Shown in pieces: positions 17,132 to 25,804 of a stretch of DNA of 64,000 nt. The stretch is from JAWWPY01 sp963822825. Its GTDB lineage: Bacteria > Actinomycetota > Actinomycetes > Streptosporangiales > Streptosporangiaceae. Position numbers and translations under genes: made by a program. Below the pieces are notes generated by a model. The model was not told the DNA's origin. It saw nothing but the letters and a program-made list of their open reading frames with translations, and ran no database searches. How positions within the stretch are numbered: position 1 is the first letter of the stretch; the number at the start of each line of letters is the position of its first letter. The stretch lies in contig CAWGIW010000001.1 in the NCBI GenBank assembly GCA_963822825.1, positions 186,001-250,000 on the forward strand, read 5' to 3'.

Positions 17132-17352
17132 GTCGGCAGCGTGGCCGCGTAGGCCGCGCCGTTCGGCGTGGCCCGGTTCAGCACGACGTTCACCAGGGCC
17201 GGCCGCTCCCCGCTCGGATTCCCGGCCGCGATCGCGCCGCTATCGTCCACTCCCGTGCCCTCCTCCCGGGCCGTCGCTGGCCTTCCGGCCCGTCTCCCGC
17301 GCCGCTGGCCTTCCAGCCCATCCCTCACGGCGCTCCGTATCCCCGTCTCCAT
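17128..17352 (-). CDS. Small hypothetical protein upstream of the membrane protein
   Basis: A 74-residue ORF from ATG 17352 (METGIRSAVRDGLEGQRRGR), rich in Arg, Gly and Ala, ending ALVNVVLNRATPNGAAYAATLPT. Its stop overlaps the GTG of the next gene, the only positive evidence. No domain is recognised; it could be a non-coding reading frame or a degraded remnant. Confidence 0.3.
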   Translation of the reverse strand: METGIRSAVRDGLEGQRRGRRAGRPATAREEGTGVDDSGAIAAGNPSGERPALVNVVLNRATPNGAAYAATLPT

Positions 17353-17576
17353 TGGTGACGTTTTCCAGATGAAATCGCGGTTAACGCGGATGCGTACGAT
17401 CACGACCCGGCTTGGCTGATCCGGATGAAGCCTTCCTGGGCGGTGGGCCAGCCCGGGTTTCGGCCGGGCCTGAACGCTCGCTGGGAATCTTGTCCGCATT
17501 GCCCGGTCCGCCGCTACCGCCGGCCTACCATGACGACGCGGGCCCGGCTGGCGGGTCCGCGGGCGGCAGGATCAGG

Positions 17577-18292
17577 ATGGGGATGCACGCAGCGACGTTC
17601 GGCGACATCTGGCATCGCGCGATCAGCGCGCAGCCGTTGCCGCCGCGCACGCTGGTGCTGGCCTGCGCCCTGGCCGCGCTCGTCGCGGTCGCGTCACGGC
17701 ACATCTGGCCGATGTCGCGCACCGTGGTGACCGTCGCCCATGAGGGCGGCCACGCGCTGGTGGCGCTGCTGACCGGCCGACGGCTGGCGGGTGTCCGGGT
17801 GCACGCGAACACCGCGGGGGTGACCTGGTCGGCAGGCCAGCGGCCGGCCCGGGCATCGTGCTCACCACCGCCGCCGGGTACCTGGCTCCGCCACTGCTCG
17901 GGCTCGGTGCGGCCGCCCTGCTGGCCACCGGGCATCTCGGCGGCGCACTCATGCTCAGCCTGGTCCTGCTGGCCGGGCTCGTGTTCGTGATCCGCAACGC
18001 CTATGGGCTGCTGGTGGTCATTCTGGCCGCCGCCGCGGTCGCGCTGGTCCTGTGGCGCGCCTCTCCCCTGGTCCAAGCTGGATTCGGCTACGCCATGGCC
18101 TGGTTCCTGCTGCTCGGCGGGGTCCGGCCGGTGCTAGAGCTCAACCGCTCCCGCCGCCGGGGCAGATCGGCGGGGTCGGACTCCGACCAGTTGGCCCGGC
18201 TCACCGGGGTTCCCGGCGGGGTATGGATATTTCTGTTCGGCGTGGTTGGACTCGGTGCACTCGCCGTCAGCGCCCTGTGGCTGATTAAGTGA
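17577..18292 (+). CDS. M50-like membrane zinc protease (frameshifted near 17835)
   Basis: Starts at ATG 17577 or 17583 (MHAATFGDIWHRAIS). TM1 is LVLACALAALVAVAS; then VVTVAHEGGHALVALLTGRR supplies the HExxH-type metalloprotease motif (HEGGH). The continuing part (IVLTTAAGYLAPPLLGLGAA, then LMLSLVLLAGLVFVIRNAYG) reads in another frame from about 17845, so a one-base change occurs in the GC-rich segment near 17835. Several TMs follow, plus a final TM (WIFLFGVVGLGALAVSALWL). It matches the peptidase M50B-like actinobacterial family, intramembrane proteases of unknown substrate. Confidence 0.72.
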
Positions 18293-18326
18293 CCGGAGGT
18301 CAATGAAGTGAACGGCACTGGGACCC

Positions 18327-18842
18327 TTACCAGCGGCCCCAGTGCACGACCTCGTCGAACGGCCGCCGGTCCGGTCGCTGGATTGGCGTCAGCGGCCTTC
18401 CGGCTGGGTAACCAAGCGCGATCAGGTACGCGAGGAACTTGCCGTCCGGGAACCCCAGCAGTTGCCGCGCGAGCTGCTGGTCGCCCACGGCCGCGTGTCC
18501 GCTGCCGATGCCGAGGTCGGCCGCGGCGATCATAATGCTGATCGTGGCCTGCCCGAGGTCGTACTGGCAGTGATCGCGCTCGCGGTCGTTGGCGGGCACC
18601 GGCGCCACCAGGGCGATGGTCGCGGCCGACCGGGCCACGTGCCCGGCTCCCTGCCACACCCGGGCGAGTGCCTGCAGGTGATCCCGGCCGGTGACGACGA
18701 CGAAATCCCACGGCTGCCAGTTCCGCGAGGACGGCGAGCGGCGGCCTGCTTCCAGGATCTGCTCAAGGTGCGCAGGCCGGATGGCCCGGTCCTCGAACTC
18801 ACGGACGTTCCGGCGCGCCCTGATGGCATCCCATGTCTCCAC
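18327..18842 (-). CDS. Nitroreductase-family oxidoreductase
   Basis: About 171 residues from GTG 18842 (VETWDAIRARRNVREFEDRA), the conserved nitroreductase start. FMN contacts are RARRNVREF, AGRRSPSSRNWQPWDFVVV (phosphate-binding SPS-N-W motif) and ALGYPAGRPLTP near the end. These enzymes reduce nitro or enone groups with NAD(P)H. It is convergent with the M50 gene and divergent from the VOC gene. Confidence 0.85.
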   Translation of the reverse strand: METWDAIRARRNVREFEDRAIRPAHLEQILEAGRRSPSSRNWQPWDFVVVTGRDHLQALARVWQGAGHVARSAATIALVAPVPANDRERDHCQYDLGQATISIMIAAADLGIGSGHAAVGDQQLARQLLGFPDGKFLAYLIALGYPAGRPLTPIQRPDRRPFDEVVHWGRW

Positions 18843-19016
18843 GCGCGGCTGCCTACCCCCGGCCGGCGGTCGGAAACCGGGCGGGTCCCAGGCAGCAGAC
18901 GGCCCGGCCGGGATCACTTCACGGACGTCGGACTGCGATCGAAGTATGACGTTCCGTAAACTACAGTCGCAGCCGCGCGCAGGGGGGTGCGCCTGCCCGG
19001 ACACGTGGAGGCACCG

Positions 19017-19804
19017 ATGGTCACGCGTGACACCGCCTGGCCCAGCGGTACGCCCTGCTGGGTTCGACCTGGGAGTTCGACGACATCGCCAAGGCCTGCG
19101 TGTTCTACGCGGGGCTCTTCGGGTGGGAGATCCAGGCCGGGCCGCCCGAAGCTGGCGGTTATGCCATGTGCCTGACGAACGGCCTGGCCGTGGCGGGCAT
19201 CGGGCCGAAGCAGGGCCCGCCGGGAACACCGGCCGCCTGGACCACGTACCTTGCCGCCCAGGATGCGGGCCAGACGGCCCGCGAGGTCAAGGCGGCCGGC
19301 GGCCATGTGCTCATGGAGCCGATGGACATCATGGATGTCGGCCGGATGGCGGTCGCCGCCGATCCTGGCGGCGCGGTGTTCGGTATCTGGCAGGCTCGCG
19401 CGCACATCGGCGTCGGGCTGGCCAACGAGCCTGGGACGCTCTGCTGGAACGAGAACTTCAGCCGCGACTTCGACCGGAACAAGGTCTTCTACCAGGCGGT
19501 CTTCGGATACGAGTTCGGGGATATCGGCGATGTCAGCTTCAACTACGCCACCCTGAAAGTCGGCGGCACCGACGTGGGTGGCATCGGTGAGCTTGACACA
19601 ACCTTTCCCGCCGAGGTGCCGCCGCACTGGGAGTCGTATTTTGCCGTCGAGGACACCAACGCCGCGGTCGCGACGGTGAGCGCATGCGGCGGCCGCGTGG
19701 CCCGGGCCCCCTGGGACACGCCCTACGGGCGGATGGCTATGGTCAGCGACGACCAGGGCGCGGTCTTCTCGCTGATCAGCGTGCCCGTGCCCAGCGAGGG
19801 CTGA
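19017..19804 (+). CDS. Two-domain VOC protein (frameshift near 19070)
   Basis: The ATG at 19017 begins MVTRDTAWPSGTPCW; a one-base insertion near 19065-19090 moves the remainder to another frame: DIAKACVFYAGLFGWEIQAG onward. Two VOC modules follow. The first (FYAGLFGWEI ... MAVAADPGGAVFGIWQA) and the second (NKVFYQAVFGYEFGDIGD ... MAMVSDDQGAVFSLI) have the usual beta-alpha-beta3 pattern. It resembles actinobacterial hydroxylase-like/glyoxalase proteins such as the CFP-30B type. Reaction unknown. Confidence 0.75.
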
Positions 19805-19820
19805 CCCGCGGCCCGCTGGG

Positions 19821-21266
19821 TCACCCGGTGCTCGCCGGGACTCGCGACTCACCCGACATGAGCCGGGCCGCGGTCCGGTCCGCGGTGGCCCGCGCCCACC
19901 GGCCGCTGGTGAGCATGCCCGCCGTGAGCACGAGGAGGCCGCACCCGGTGATAATCCACCAGCCGACGTGACTAGCCTCGGCAAAGCCGTCCGTGAAGGA
20001 CCCGGCCAGGGCCGAGGTCACCGCCGAACCGACCACGGCTACACCGAGCGCCTGGCCGATCTGCCGGCTGGTGGATGCGATCCCCGCCGCGACCCCGGCC
20101 TGGTTGACGGGCATCCCGGACACGGCCGTGTTGGTGATCGGCGCGTTGACCATGCCGAAGCCGAGGCCGAAAAGGACGTAGGGCAGCAGCAGCCAGCCCA
20201 CGGATGTGCTGTTCGTCAGCCCCGTCAGCAGCGCGGCGCCGGTGGTCATCCCGATCCCGGCGATCAGCAGCGGCAGCCGCGGCCCGCGGCGGCCGACCAT
20301 CCGGCCCGAGATCGGCGCGAAGATCGCCGCCGCCGCCGCCAGGGGCAGGGTGAGCAACCCAGCCTGCAAGGCGGAGAACCCGCGCACGTCCTGCAAGTAC
20401 AGGGTGTTCAGGAAGAGGAAGCCGCCGAGCGCCGCGATCGCGCCGATGGCGATCACGATGGCCCCGGAGAAGGGCGCGCTGCGGAAGAACCTCAGGTCAA
20501 GCAAGGGCTCGCTCCGCCTGGGCTCGTAGCAGACCAGGGCGGCCAGCGCGGCCGCGGACAGTGCGAAGAAGCCGAGGATCTTCGCGGAGCCCCAGCCGGA
20601 ACTGGGGCCTTCGATGATCGCGTAGATCAGGGACGCCAGCATCACTATCACCAGGACCTGGCCGACCGGGTCCAGGCGGCGGGCCCGCGGCGCCCGCGAC
20701 TCGGGCACGAACAGCGCCGTCAGCGCGATCGCGGCCACTCCGACCGGGATGTTGACCCAGAAGATCCCTCGCCAGCCCACCGTGGCGATCAGCACCCCGC
20801 CGACGACCGGCCCGAGCGCCAGGCCCGCGCCGAAAGTGCCTCCCCAGATGCCGATGGCCCGAGCACGTTCGGCCCGGTCGCTGAACGTGTTGACGATGAT
20901 GGACATGGCCACCGGGTTGAGCATCGAGCCGCCGATCGCCTGCAGCATGCGGAATGCCAGCAGCCAGCCCAGGCTGGGGGCGAGGCTGCACAGCAGCGAG
21001 CCAATGGTGAAGGCGGCCAGCCCGGTCTGAAAGATCTTGCGCCGTCCCAGCCGGTCAGCGGTGGAGCCCGCCAGCATCAGGAAACTCGCCAGCACCAGCG
21101 TGTACGCGTCGATGGTCCACTGCAACCCCGACACAGAGGCGTGCAGTTCGCGCTGAATGGAGGGGAGGGCGACGTTCACGATCGTGTTGTCGAGACTGAC
21201 GATGATCAGGCTCATGCAGCAGATGGCCAGGATCAGCAGTCGCCGTCGTCGGCTTGCTTCCGGCAA
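19821..21266 (-). CDS. MFS drug exporter, DHA2 (14-TM) family
   Basis: 481 residues. N-terminal TM1 with DHA2 motif D1 (LDNTIVNVALPSIQRELHAS), motif A (AGSTADRLGRRKIFQTGLAA) and motif C in TM5 (GIWGGTFGAGLALGPVVGG). About 14 hydrophobic segments are visible, which distinguishes DHA2 from 12-TM DHA1. These are proton antiporters for drugs or endogenous antibiotics. No adjacent TetR regulator. The reading frame is intact. Confidence 0.9.
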   Translation of the reverse strand: MPEASRRRRLLILAICCMSLIIVSLDNTIVNVALPSIQRELHASVSGLQWTIDAYTLVLASFLMLAGSTADRLGRRKIFQTGLAAFTIGSLLCSLAPSLGWLLAFRMLQAIGGSMLNPVAMSIIVNTFSDRAERARAIGIWGGTFGAGLALGPVVGGVLIATVGWRGIFWVNIPVGVAAIALTALFVPESRAPRARRLDPVGQVLVIVMLASLIYAIIEGPSSGWGSAKILGFFALSAAALAALVCYEPRRSEPLLDLRFFRSAPFSGAIVIAIGAIAALGGFLFLNTLYLQDVRGFSALQAGLLTLPLAAAAAIFAPISGRMVGRRGPRLPLLIAGIGMTTGAALLTGLTNSTSVGWLLLPYVLFGLGFGMVNAPITNTAVSGMPVNQAGVAAGIASTSRQIGQALGVAVVGSAVTSALAGSFTDGFAEASHVGWWIITGCGLLVLTAGMLTSGRWARATADRTAARLMSGESRVPASTG

Positions 21267-21374
21267 CGGGCCCCCTCTATGGCTGCGAGCCTTCCAGTAC
21301 TTGCGAAACTACAACTAACCGCCTCGGAAGCGAACGCGCGGTGGCCAGTTTGTATGCCCAAGCGACCGGCCAGG

Positions 21375-21438
21375 GCTGGCCCGGAAGCCCCGGACGACCC
21401 GCCGGTGCTGGCCCGGAAGCCCCGGACGACCCGCCGGT
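21375..21438. repeat. Perfect 32-bp tandem duplication (2 copies)
   Basis: The unit at 21375-21406, beginning GCTGGCCCGGAAGCCCCGGA, is repeated exactly at 21407-21438, followed by a partial third start (GCTGG). It lies in the intergenic region between the MFS exporter and the DUF3291 gene. Confidence 0.9.
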
Positions 21439-21514
21439 GCTGGTTATATACCCCGAACGGCCGGCCGTGGCCGGGCGTCAATTTCACCGGGGAGGTAGCG
21501 GCGGAGCCGTCGGG

Positions 21515-22027
21515 TCAGGCTGGGCACATCCAGTCGCTCGGGCCGCGGCGAGGACCCTGGTCGGCAGCGCTGGGTAGCGGGAAATGCTCGCGCAGGGTGA
21601 ATGCGTGCGGCGTGGGACCATGGGCCCGCAGATGCCGGATACGTTCCTCGGCGTCGGCCGTGGTCGGAACGCTGCCTCGCGGTATCCACCACAGGGCCAG
21701 ATACGCCTCGGCCATCGGCACGAACCACTGCCTGCGGCGGCGCAGCACCTGCCGGTGCGTATCCGAGTAGACAAACGCGGCGAGCGCCTCGACCGACTCC
21801 CACACCGACATGTTGATGATGACGCCTGCGCTGCCCGCTTGATCCCATTCGAAGGCTCGCACCGAAGTGGCGTTGCCGTCCTCGGTCTGCAGCCGCCACA
21901 CGAACCCGGGAGCAGCGTCGGCCGCCGCGTTGACCGGGTCGAGCGCCGCGACGAACCCGGCCAGAGCCGAGGTGTCCAGCGGTGCCACGAGCCGGCCGAT
22001 GTTCACCTGAGCCAGCGCGTAATCCAC
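21515..22027 (-). CDS. DUF3291 protein
   Basis: 170 residues, starting MDYALAQVNIGRLVAPLDTS. The motifs fit the DUF3291 family (dimeric alpha-beta barrel-like fold): FVAALDPVNAAADAAPGFVW, SVWESVEALAAFVYSDTHRQ and MAEAYLALWWIPRGSVPT. Function unknown; related folds include mono-oxygenases and stress proteins. It is in the same orientation as the next gene, 93 bp away. Confidence 0.8.
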   Translation of the reverse strand: MDYALAQVNIGRLVAPLDTSALAGFVAALDPVNAAADAAPGFVWRLQTEDGNATSVRAFEWDQAGSAGVIINMSVWESVEALAAFVYSDTHRQVLRRRRQWFVPMAEAYLALWWIPRGSVPTTADAEERIRHLRAHGPTPHAFTLREHFPLPSAADQGPRRGPSDWMCPA

Positions 22028-22090
22028 GCCGCCATGGTGTCACAACCCGATGCGGCCGCCCAGACCGGCAGCGGGCGCGCCCCGCCGCGG

Positions 22091-22143
22091 CCTCAGCCCT
22101 CCCGGACCAGGGCCATCACCTCAGCCCTCCCGGACCAGGGCGA
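22091..22143. repeat. 28-bp tandem duplication of the 3' end of the oxidoreductase gene
   Basis: CCTCAGCCCTCCCGGACCAG begins at 22091 and again at 22119. The second copy carries the real stop codon and the last residues (ALVREG) of the gene ending at 22121; the first is a duplicated tail just beyond it. Confidence 0.85.
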
Positions 22144-22537
22144 TAACCGGGATGATGCGATCGGTCCCGGCCTGGTACTCGGCGAACCCGGGGTAACGCC
22201 GGGCCTGCTCCGCGTACTTCTCGTCCCGTTCCTCCCCTTCCAGGACGACCGCCCGGGCCGGGAAGGTCTCCGTGCCCATCTCGACGGTCACCTCCGGATT
22301 GGCCACCAGATTCAGGTACCAGTCCGGGTGGGTGGGCGCACCAGACTTCGACGCGAACACGAGCCAGCGGCCGTCGTCGGCGAGATACATCATCGGGTTC
22401 ACCCGCTGCTGGCCGGACCGGCGGCCCGTAGTGGTCAGCAACAGCACTGGCGCACCCTCGAAGGGGCCACCGACCTTGCCCTCGTTGGCGCGGAACTCAG
22501 CGATGATCTTGCTGTTCCAGTCGTTTGCGTCCGCCAT
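22121..22537 (-). CDS. Deazaflavin (F420)-type nitroreductase-family oxidoreductase (DUF385/Ddn-like)
   Basis: 138 residues with the whole DUF385 pattern: FRANEGKVGGPFEGAPVLLL, TTTGRRSGQQRVNPMMYL (cofactor phosphate contact), GAPTHPDWYLNLVANPEVTV and ARRYPGFAEYQAGTDRIIPV. Relatives such as mycobacterial Ddn use F420H2 to reduce quinones or nitro compounds in oxidative defence. F420 use here is inferred from family membership. Confidence 0.85.
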   Translation of the reverse strand: MADANDWNSKIIAEFRANEGKVGGPFEGAPVLLLTTTGRRSGQQRVNPMMYLADDGRWLVFASKSGAPTHPDWYLNLVANPEVTVEMGTETFPARAVVLEGEERDEKYAEQARRYPGFAEYQAGTDRIIPVIALVREG

Positions 22538-22699
22538 GTCGCTCCTGTCCTCATCGTTCGCCCGATCAGGCCGGACGGGGCCACACTATCGGGAAGAGGG
22601 GACGGTCCATGGCCGCCGGGATCCTCGCGGTCCGGGTTCAGGACATCTGGTTCGCGATCGTCCACGGCCCAGTCAGGCGCACCTCGCGACCATACCGGC

Positions 22700-22731
22700 G
22701 AGGCCCCTCCACTCATACCTGGAGGGGCCTC
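22700..22731. terminator. Perfect 12-bp stem hairpin, probable terminator
   Basis: GAGGCCCCTCCA (22700-22711) pairs with TGGAGGGGCCTC (22720-22731) across an 8-nt loop. There is no long T tract, which is usual for actinobacterial terminators. It would insulate the two-component region from upstream transcription. Confidence 0.7.
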
Positions 22732-22898
22732 GTCCGGTTCTGACCGGCTTTATTGTGCCCGAACGCAACGGTCTGAGCGGTAAACGACACGCCGCCGGCC
22801 GCCGGGCGGTTTGCGGCCTGAGGGGAGCGGTTTGCGGACCTGAGGGAGGAGTAGCGCTGCCCGGCGCAGTCCTCGCGACGGGCGTTCGACCCGGAACC

Positions 22899-22963
22899 GG
22901 GTTCCTAGGTTTCTTTAAGGTCTCTCGAGGGCTGATCTTGGGCCCCGTCGATGGACTTTGGGG
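22899..22963 (+). promoter_or_regulatory. Duplicated 65-bp promoter element, copy A (probable response-regulator site)
   Basis: The block opens with GGGTTCCTAGGTTTCTTTAA, continues GGTC, and 35 bp from its start has GATCTTGGGC-CCGTCG-TGGACTT. The same order and spacing recur at 25738-25801, with 24 identical bases at the left end. On the reverse strand ACCTTAAAGAAACCTAGGAA shows ACCT-x7-ACCT, an 11-bp direct repeat as bound by OmpR/PhoB-type regulators. It lies 27 bp before the gene at 22990. Confidence 0.6.
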
Positions 22964-22989
22964 ATCCCATCCGAAGAGTGGAGCGCCCC

Positions 22990-23595
22990 ATGTTGGTTCG
23001 GCACCATCGTCTGGCCATTGCGGCCGTCATCACAGCGGCCGCAATTGCCGTCCCGACCGCCGCTTTGGCGTCCGGATCCGGTTCACCGTCCGGCCAGCCA
23101 GCGCCACCGCAGGCATGTACCGCCAGCGCCTGCAAGTCCAAGGCCAGCCACGCCGCCGCCATCAAGTCCGCGGCGCAGTCCCAGCGGGCCGCGCTGGCCG
23201 CCTCTGCGGGCATCAGCACGGGCCGACTGCAGGCCGGACTGGTGGCCGCGAAGCGGGCCGGCGGCAACACCGCTGCGGGCATCGCGGCTTTCGCCGCATC
23301 GACCGGGGTGTCGCACGCGACCGCACAACGAGTCGTATACGCCGTGTCCGGAACCCAAGTCATCAAGCACAGCCTGACCGGGCCGCCAGCGGCGGTGACA
23401 GGACTCGCCACGCGGCTGGGCGTCGCCGTCAGCGCGGCCGGGCGCGCGTTCAAGCAGATCGGCGCGCTGAGCAGCGAGAACGGTGTCGACCCGGCCAGCC
23501 CGGCGTTCGCCGCGATCGCCCACGATCTCGGCGTGAGCCCGGCCCAGCTGGCCGCCGCCTGGGACGCGATCAAGCCAAGCGTGGCCGGCCAGTAA
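22990..23595 (+). CDS. Secreted hypothetical protein, probable target of the adjacent two-component system
   Basis: 201 residues from ATG 22990 (MLVRHHRLAIAAVITAAAIA). A Sec signal peptide ends near ALASGSGS; the mature part is Ala-rich and helical, with repeated degenerate ASTGVSHATAQRVVYAVSG- and LATRLGVAVSAAGRAFKQIG-type helices, and two Cys near the N-terminus (CTASACKS). No known domain. It sits 30 bp before the response-regulator gene and carries the same upstream element as the lipoprotein at 25805. Confidence 0.7.
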   Translation: MLVRHHRLAIAAVITAAAIAVPTAALASGSGSPSGQPAPPQACTASACKSKASHAAAIKSAAQSQRAALAASAGISTGRLQAGLVAAKRAGGNTAAGIAAFAASTGVSHATAQRVVYAVSGTQVIKHSLTGPPAAVTGLATRLGVAVSAAGRAFKQIGALSSENGVDPASPAFAAIAHDLGVSPAQLAAAWDAIKPSVAGQ

Positions 23596-23625
23596 GCGGC
23601 GGCGGCGTCGCGAGTCCCGCGCATA

Positions 23626-24306
23626 ATGAGTGACGTGCGGGTCCTCGTGGTCGATGACGACGTGGCTGTGCGCCAATCGCTTTCCACCGCGCTCGGGCGT
23701 GACGGCTACGAGGTGCTGGCCGCCGACGGTGGCCGGGCCGCGCTGGCCCACATGGCGGCGACGAGCGTCGACGCGATGGTGCTCGACGTGGCCATGCCCG
23801 AGCCGAACGGGCTGGAGGTGTGCCGGCGGCTTCGCTCCCGCGGCGACCGGACACCGATCCTGATGCTTACCGCCCGTGACCTGGTCGATGATCGTGTCGC
23901 CGGGCTGGACGCGGGCGCGGACGACTATCTGGTCAAGCCGTTCGCGCTGGCCGAGCTGCGCGCCCGGCTGCGCGCGCTGCTGCGCCGCAACGCAGCCAGC
24001 ACCGAACAGCTCAGCTACCGCGACCTGGTGCTCGATCTTGCTGCGGCACGGGTGACGCGGGGCGGGCGCGAGGTTTCCCTCACCCGCACCGAGTACCTGC
24101 TCCTCGAACTGTTCCTGCGTAACCCTGGCCGGGTGCTCAGCCACTCGCAGATCTTCCAGGCGGTGTGGGGGTACGACTTCGGCCTGCGCTCGAACAACCT
24201 GTGGGTGTACATGGGCTACCTGCGCACCAAGCTCGAGGCGGCCGGCGAGCCGCGCATCCTGCACACCGTGCGCGGGCTTGGCTACGTCCTGCGCGATGCG
24301 CCGTGA
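23626..24306 (+). CDS. OmpR/PhoB-family response regulator
   Basis: 226 residues. The receiver has the acidic pair in VVDDDVAV, phospho-acceptor Asp in MVLDVAMPEPNG, Thr in LMLTARD and Lys in YLVKPFALAELRARL. The winged-helix effector (residues 130-226) has LTRTEYLLLELFLRNPGRVL, then WGYDFGLRSNNLWVYMGYLR and ILHTVRGLGYVLR. It is closest in style to MprA/PrrA regulators. Its stop overlaps the kinase GTG. The neighbouring duplicated element is the obvious candidate target. Confidence 0.93.
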   Translation: MSDVRVLVVDDDVAVRQSLSTALGRDGYEVLAADGGRAALAHMAATSVDAMVLDVAMPEPNGLEVCRRLRSRGDRTPILMLTARDLVDDRVAGLDAGADDYLVKPFALAELRARLRALLRRNAASTEQLSYRDLVLDLAAARVTRGGREVSLTRTEYLLLELFLRNPGRVLSHSQIFQAVWGYDFGLRSNNLWVYMGYLRTKLEAAGEPRILHTVRGLGYVLRDAP

Positions 24307-25669
24307 CGCTGCGGAACCGGGTGTCGGTGGCGGCGGCGGTCGGGGTGCTGATCGTCGTCGCCGCGGTCAGCAGCGTGCTGTACTTCTTCTACGCGGCGAG
24401 CCTGCATTCCCGCGTCGACGCGACCCTCATCGACGCCGCGCAGCAAACCTCCTCGATCGCCCGGCGCATCAAGCAATCAGCGGCCAGCGACCAGGGGATC
24501 AACAAGCCGGTCACCGTCGGCAGCGTAGAAGTCCAACTGGTCCCGGGCCCGGTGGGGATCGGTCAGCCCACCCCGTTCGGACCGCTCGACAAACGCGATG
24601 TCGCGGTATCCGAGGGCGCGCAGCCGCCATACTTTGCCGACGCGCGCGACGGCGGTCAGCAGTTTCGGGTCTACACCGCCGCCCTCCCCATCGCCCCAGG
24701 TGGTGGGCTGGTACGCACCAGCCGGGCCGCGAACGCCGATGACGGCGCGCTGCGCGACGCGGCCCTGCTCCTCGCGGGGCTCACCGTCGCGGCCGCTGGC
24801 CTCACCTACGGCGCGGCGCGGCTGACCGCAGGCCGCATCCTGCGACCCATCGCCCAACTCACCGCGGCCGCCGAGCACGTCACCCAGACCCGCGACCTCA
24901 CCGCCCGCCTCGACTTCGCCGGGACCGGCGATGAGGTGGGCCGGCTCGGCTCGTCCTTCGACACCATGCTGGCCGCGCTGCACGAATCGGTCACCGCACA
25001 ACGCCAGCTCGTCGCCGACGCCTCCCACGAACTGCGCACCCCGCTGACCAGCCTGACGACGAACCTGGACTTGCTCGAGGACGGTGCCGGGCTGGCCGAC
25101 CCGCAGGCGCCCGGCCTGGTGCGGGCGGCGCGAGAACAGGCGGGCGAACTGGACCAGCTGATCACCGACCTGCTCGACCTGGCCCGCTACCACGAGTCCG
25201 CGCCGCACCGCGAGACCGTTCGCCTGGATCTGCTCACCAGCGAGGCGGTGCACCGCGTGCGGCAGCACGTACCACATGCCCCATCGTCGCGGACCTGCGA
25301 CCCTGCCTGGTGCACGTCGATCCCGCCGGGGTCGACCACGCCATCTGCAATCTGATCGATAACGCGATCAAGTGGAATCCACCCGGCGGCGCGGTACACG
25401 TCGTCGTCGCCGATGCGCACGTGTCGGTCACCGATCACGGCCCCGGGATCCCAGACGAGGATCTCCCGCACATCTTCGAACGCTTCTACCGGGCGCCGGC
25501 GGCACGCGGGATGCCCGGCGCCGGGCTGGGACTGGCCATCGTGGCCCGCATCGCGCAGGCCAACGACGCAACGGCCGATGTGCGAACCGGCCCGGACGGG
25601 TCGACCTTCACCCTCGCATTCCCTCTACACCCGCGCGCCGCGGAAGTCTCGCCCCGCGAGCGGGAATAG
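24303..25669 (+). CDS. Sensor histidine kinase (frameshifted near 25280)
   Basis: Starts at GTG 24303, overlapping the regulator stop. TM1 is SVAAAVGVLIVVAAVSSVLYFFYA; an extracellular sensor of about 120 residues follows; TM2 is AALLLAGLTVAAAGLTYGAA; then HAMP (GRILRPIAQLTAAAEHVTQT), and HisKA with the phosphorylated His in VADASHELRTPLTSLTTNLD. The frame breaks near 25275-25300 and the ATPase domain resumes in another frame: NLIDNAIKWNPPGG, DHGPGIPD, HIFERFYRAP, GAGLGLAIV. The first frame ends at 25355, the full gene at 25669. Signal unknown; envelope stress or a drug is plausible from the neighbouring efflux genes. Confidence 0.87.
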
Positions 25670-25737
25670 GCGCGTCGCGTCGGCGCCCCAGAAGCGGCCA
25701 GGCAACCCAAGGCGAAACGGCAGTGACCCCCGGGACT

Positions 25738-25801
25738 GGGTTCCTAGGTTTCTTTAAGGTCACTGGAAGGGCGATCTTGGGCGCCGTCGGTGGACTTGGG
25801 G
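25738..25801 (+). promoter_or_regulatory. Duplicated promoter element, copy B
   Basis: Begins with the same 24 bases as copy A and carries GATCTTGGGC 35 bp from its start, then TGGACTTGGGG. It ends 3 bp before the lipoprotein ATG at 25805. Homology to 22899-22963 spans the whole block with about ten differences, so it includes core promoter as well as the presumed regulator box. Confidence 0.6.
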
Positions 25802-25804
25802 ACC

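Larger units (their letters stand above)
22538..22989. other. Intergenic region with terminator and duplicated promoter element
   Basis: About 450 bp with no credible gene. It contains a strong hairpin (22700-22731) and, nearer the downstream gene, the 65-bp element at 22899-22963. The stretch 22740-22890 holds a short repeat (GGCGGTTTGCGG / GGAGCGGTTTGCGG) and nothing else recognisable. Confidence 0.6.

Noticed and set aside
19968..21770. 600-residue plus-strand ORF opposite the MFS exporter
   Set aside because: Arg/Gln/Asp-rich shadow with no homology-like features; the minus strand encodes a clear 14-TM exporter.
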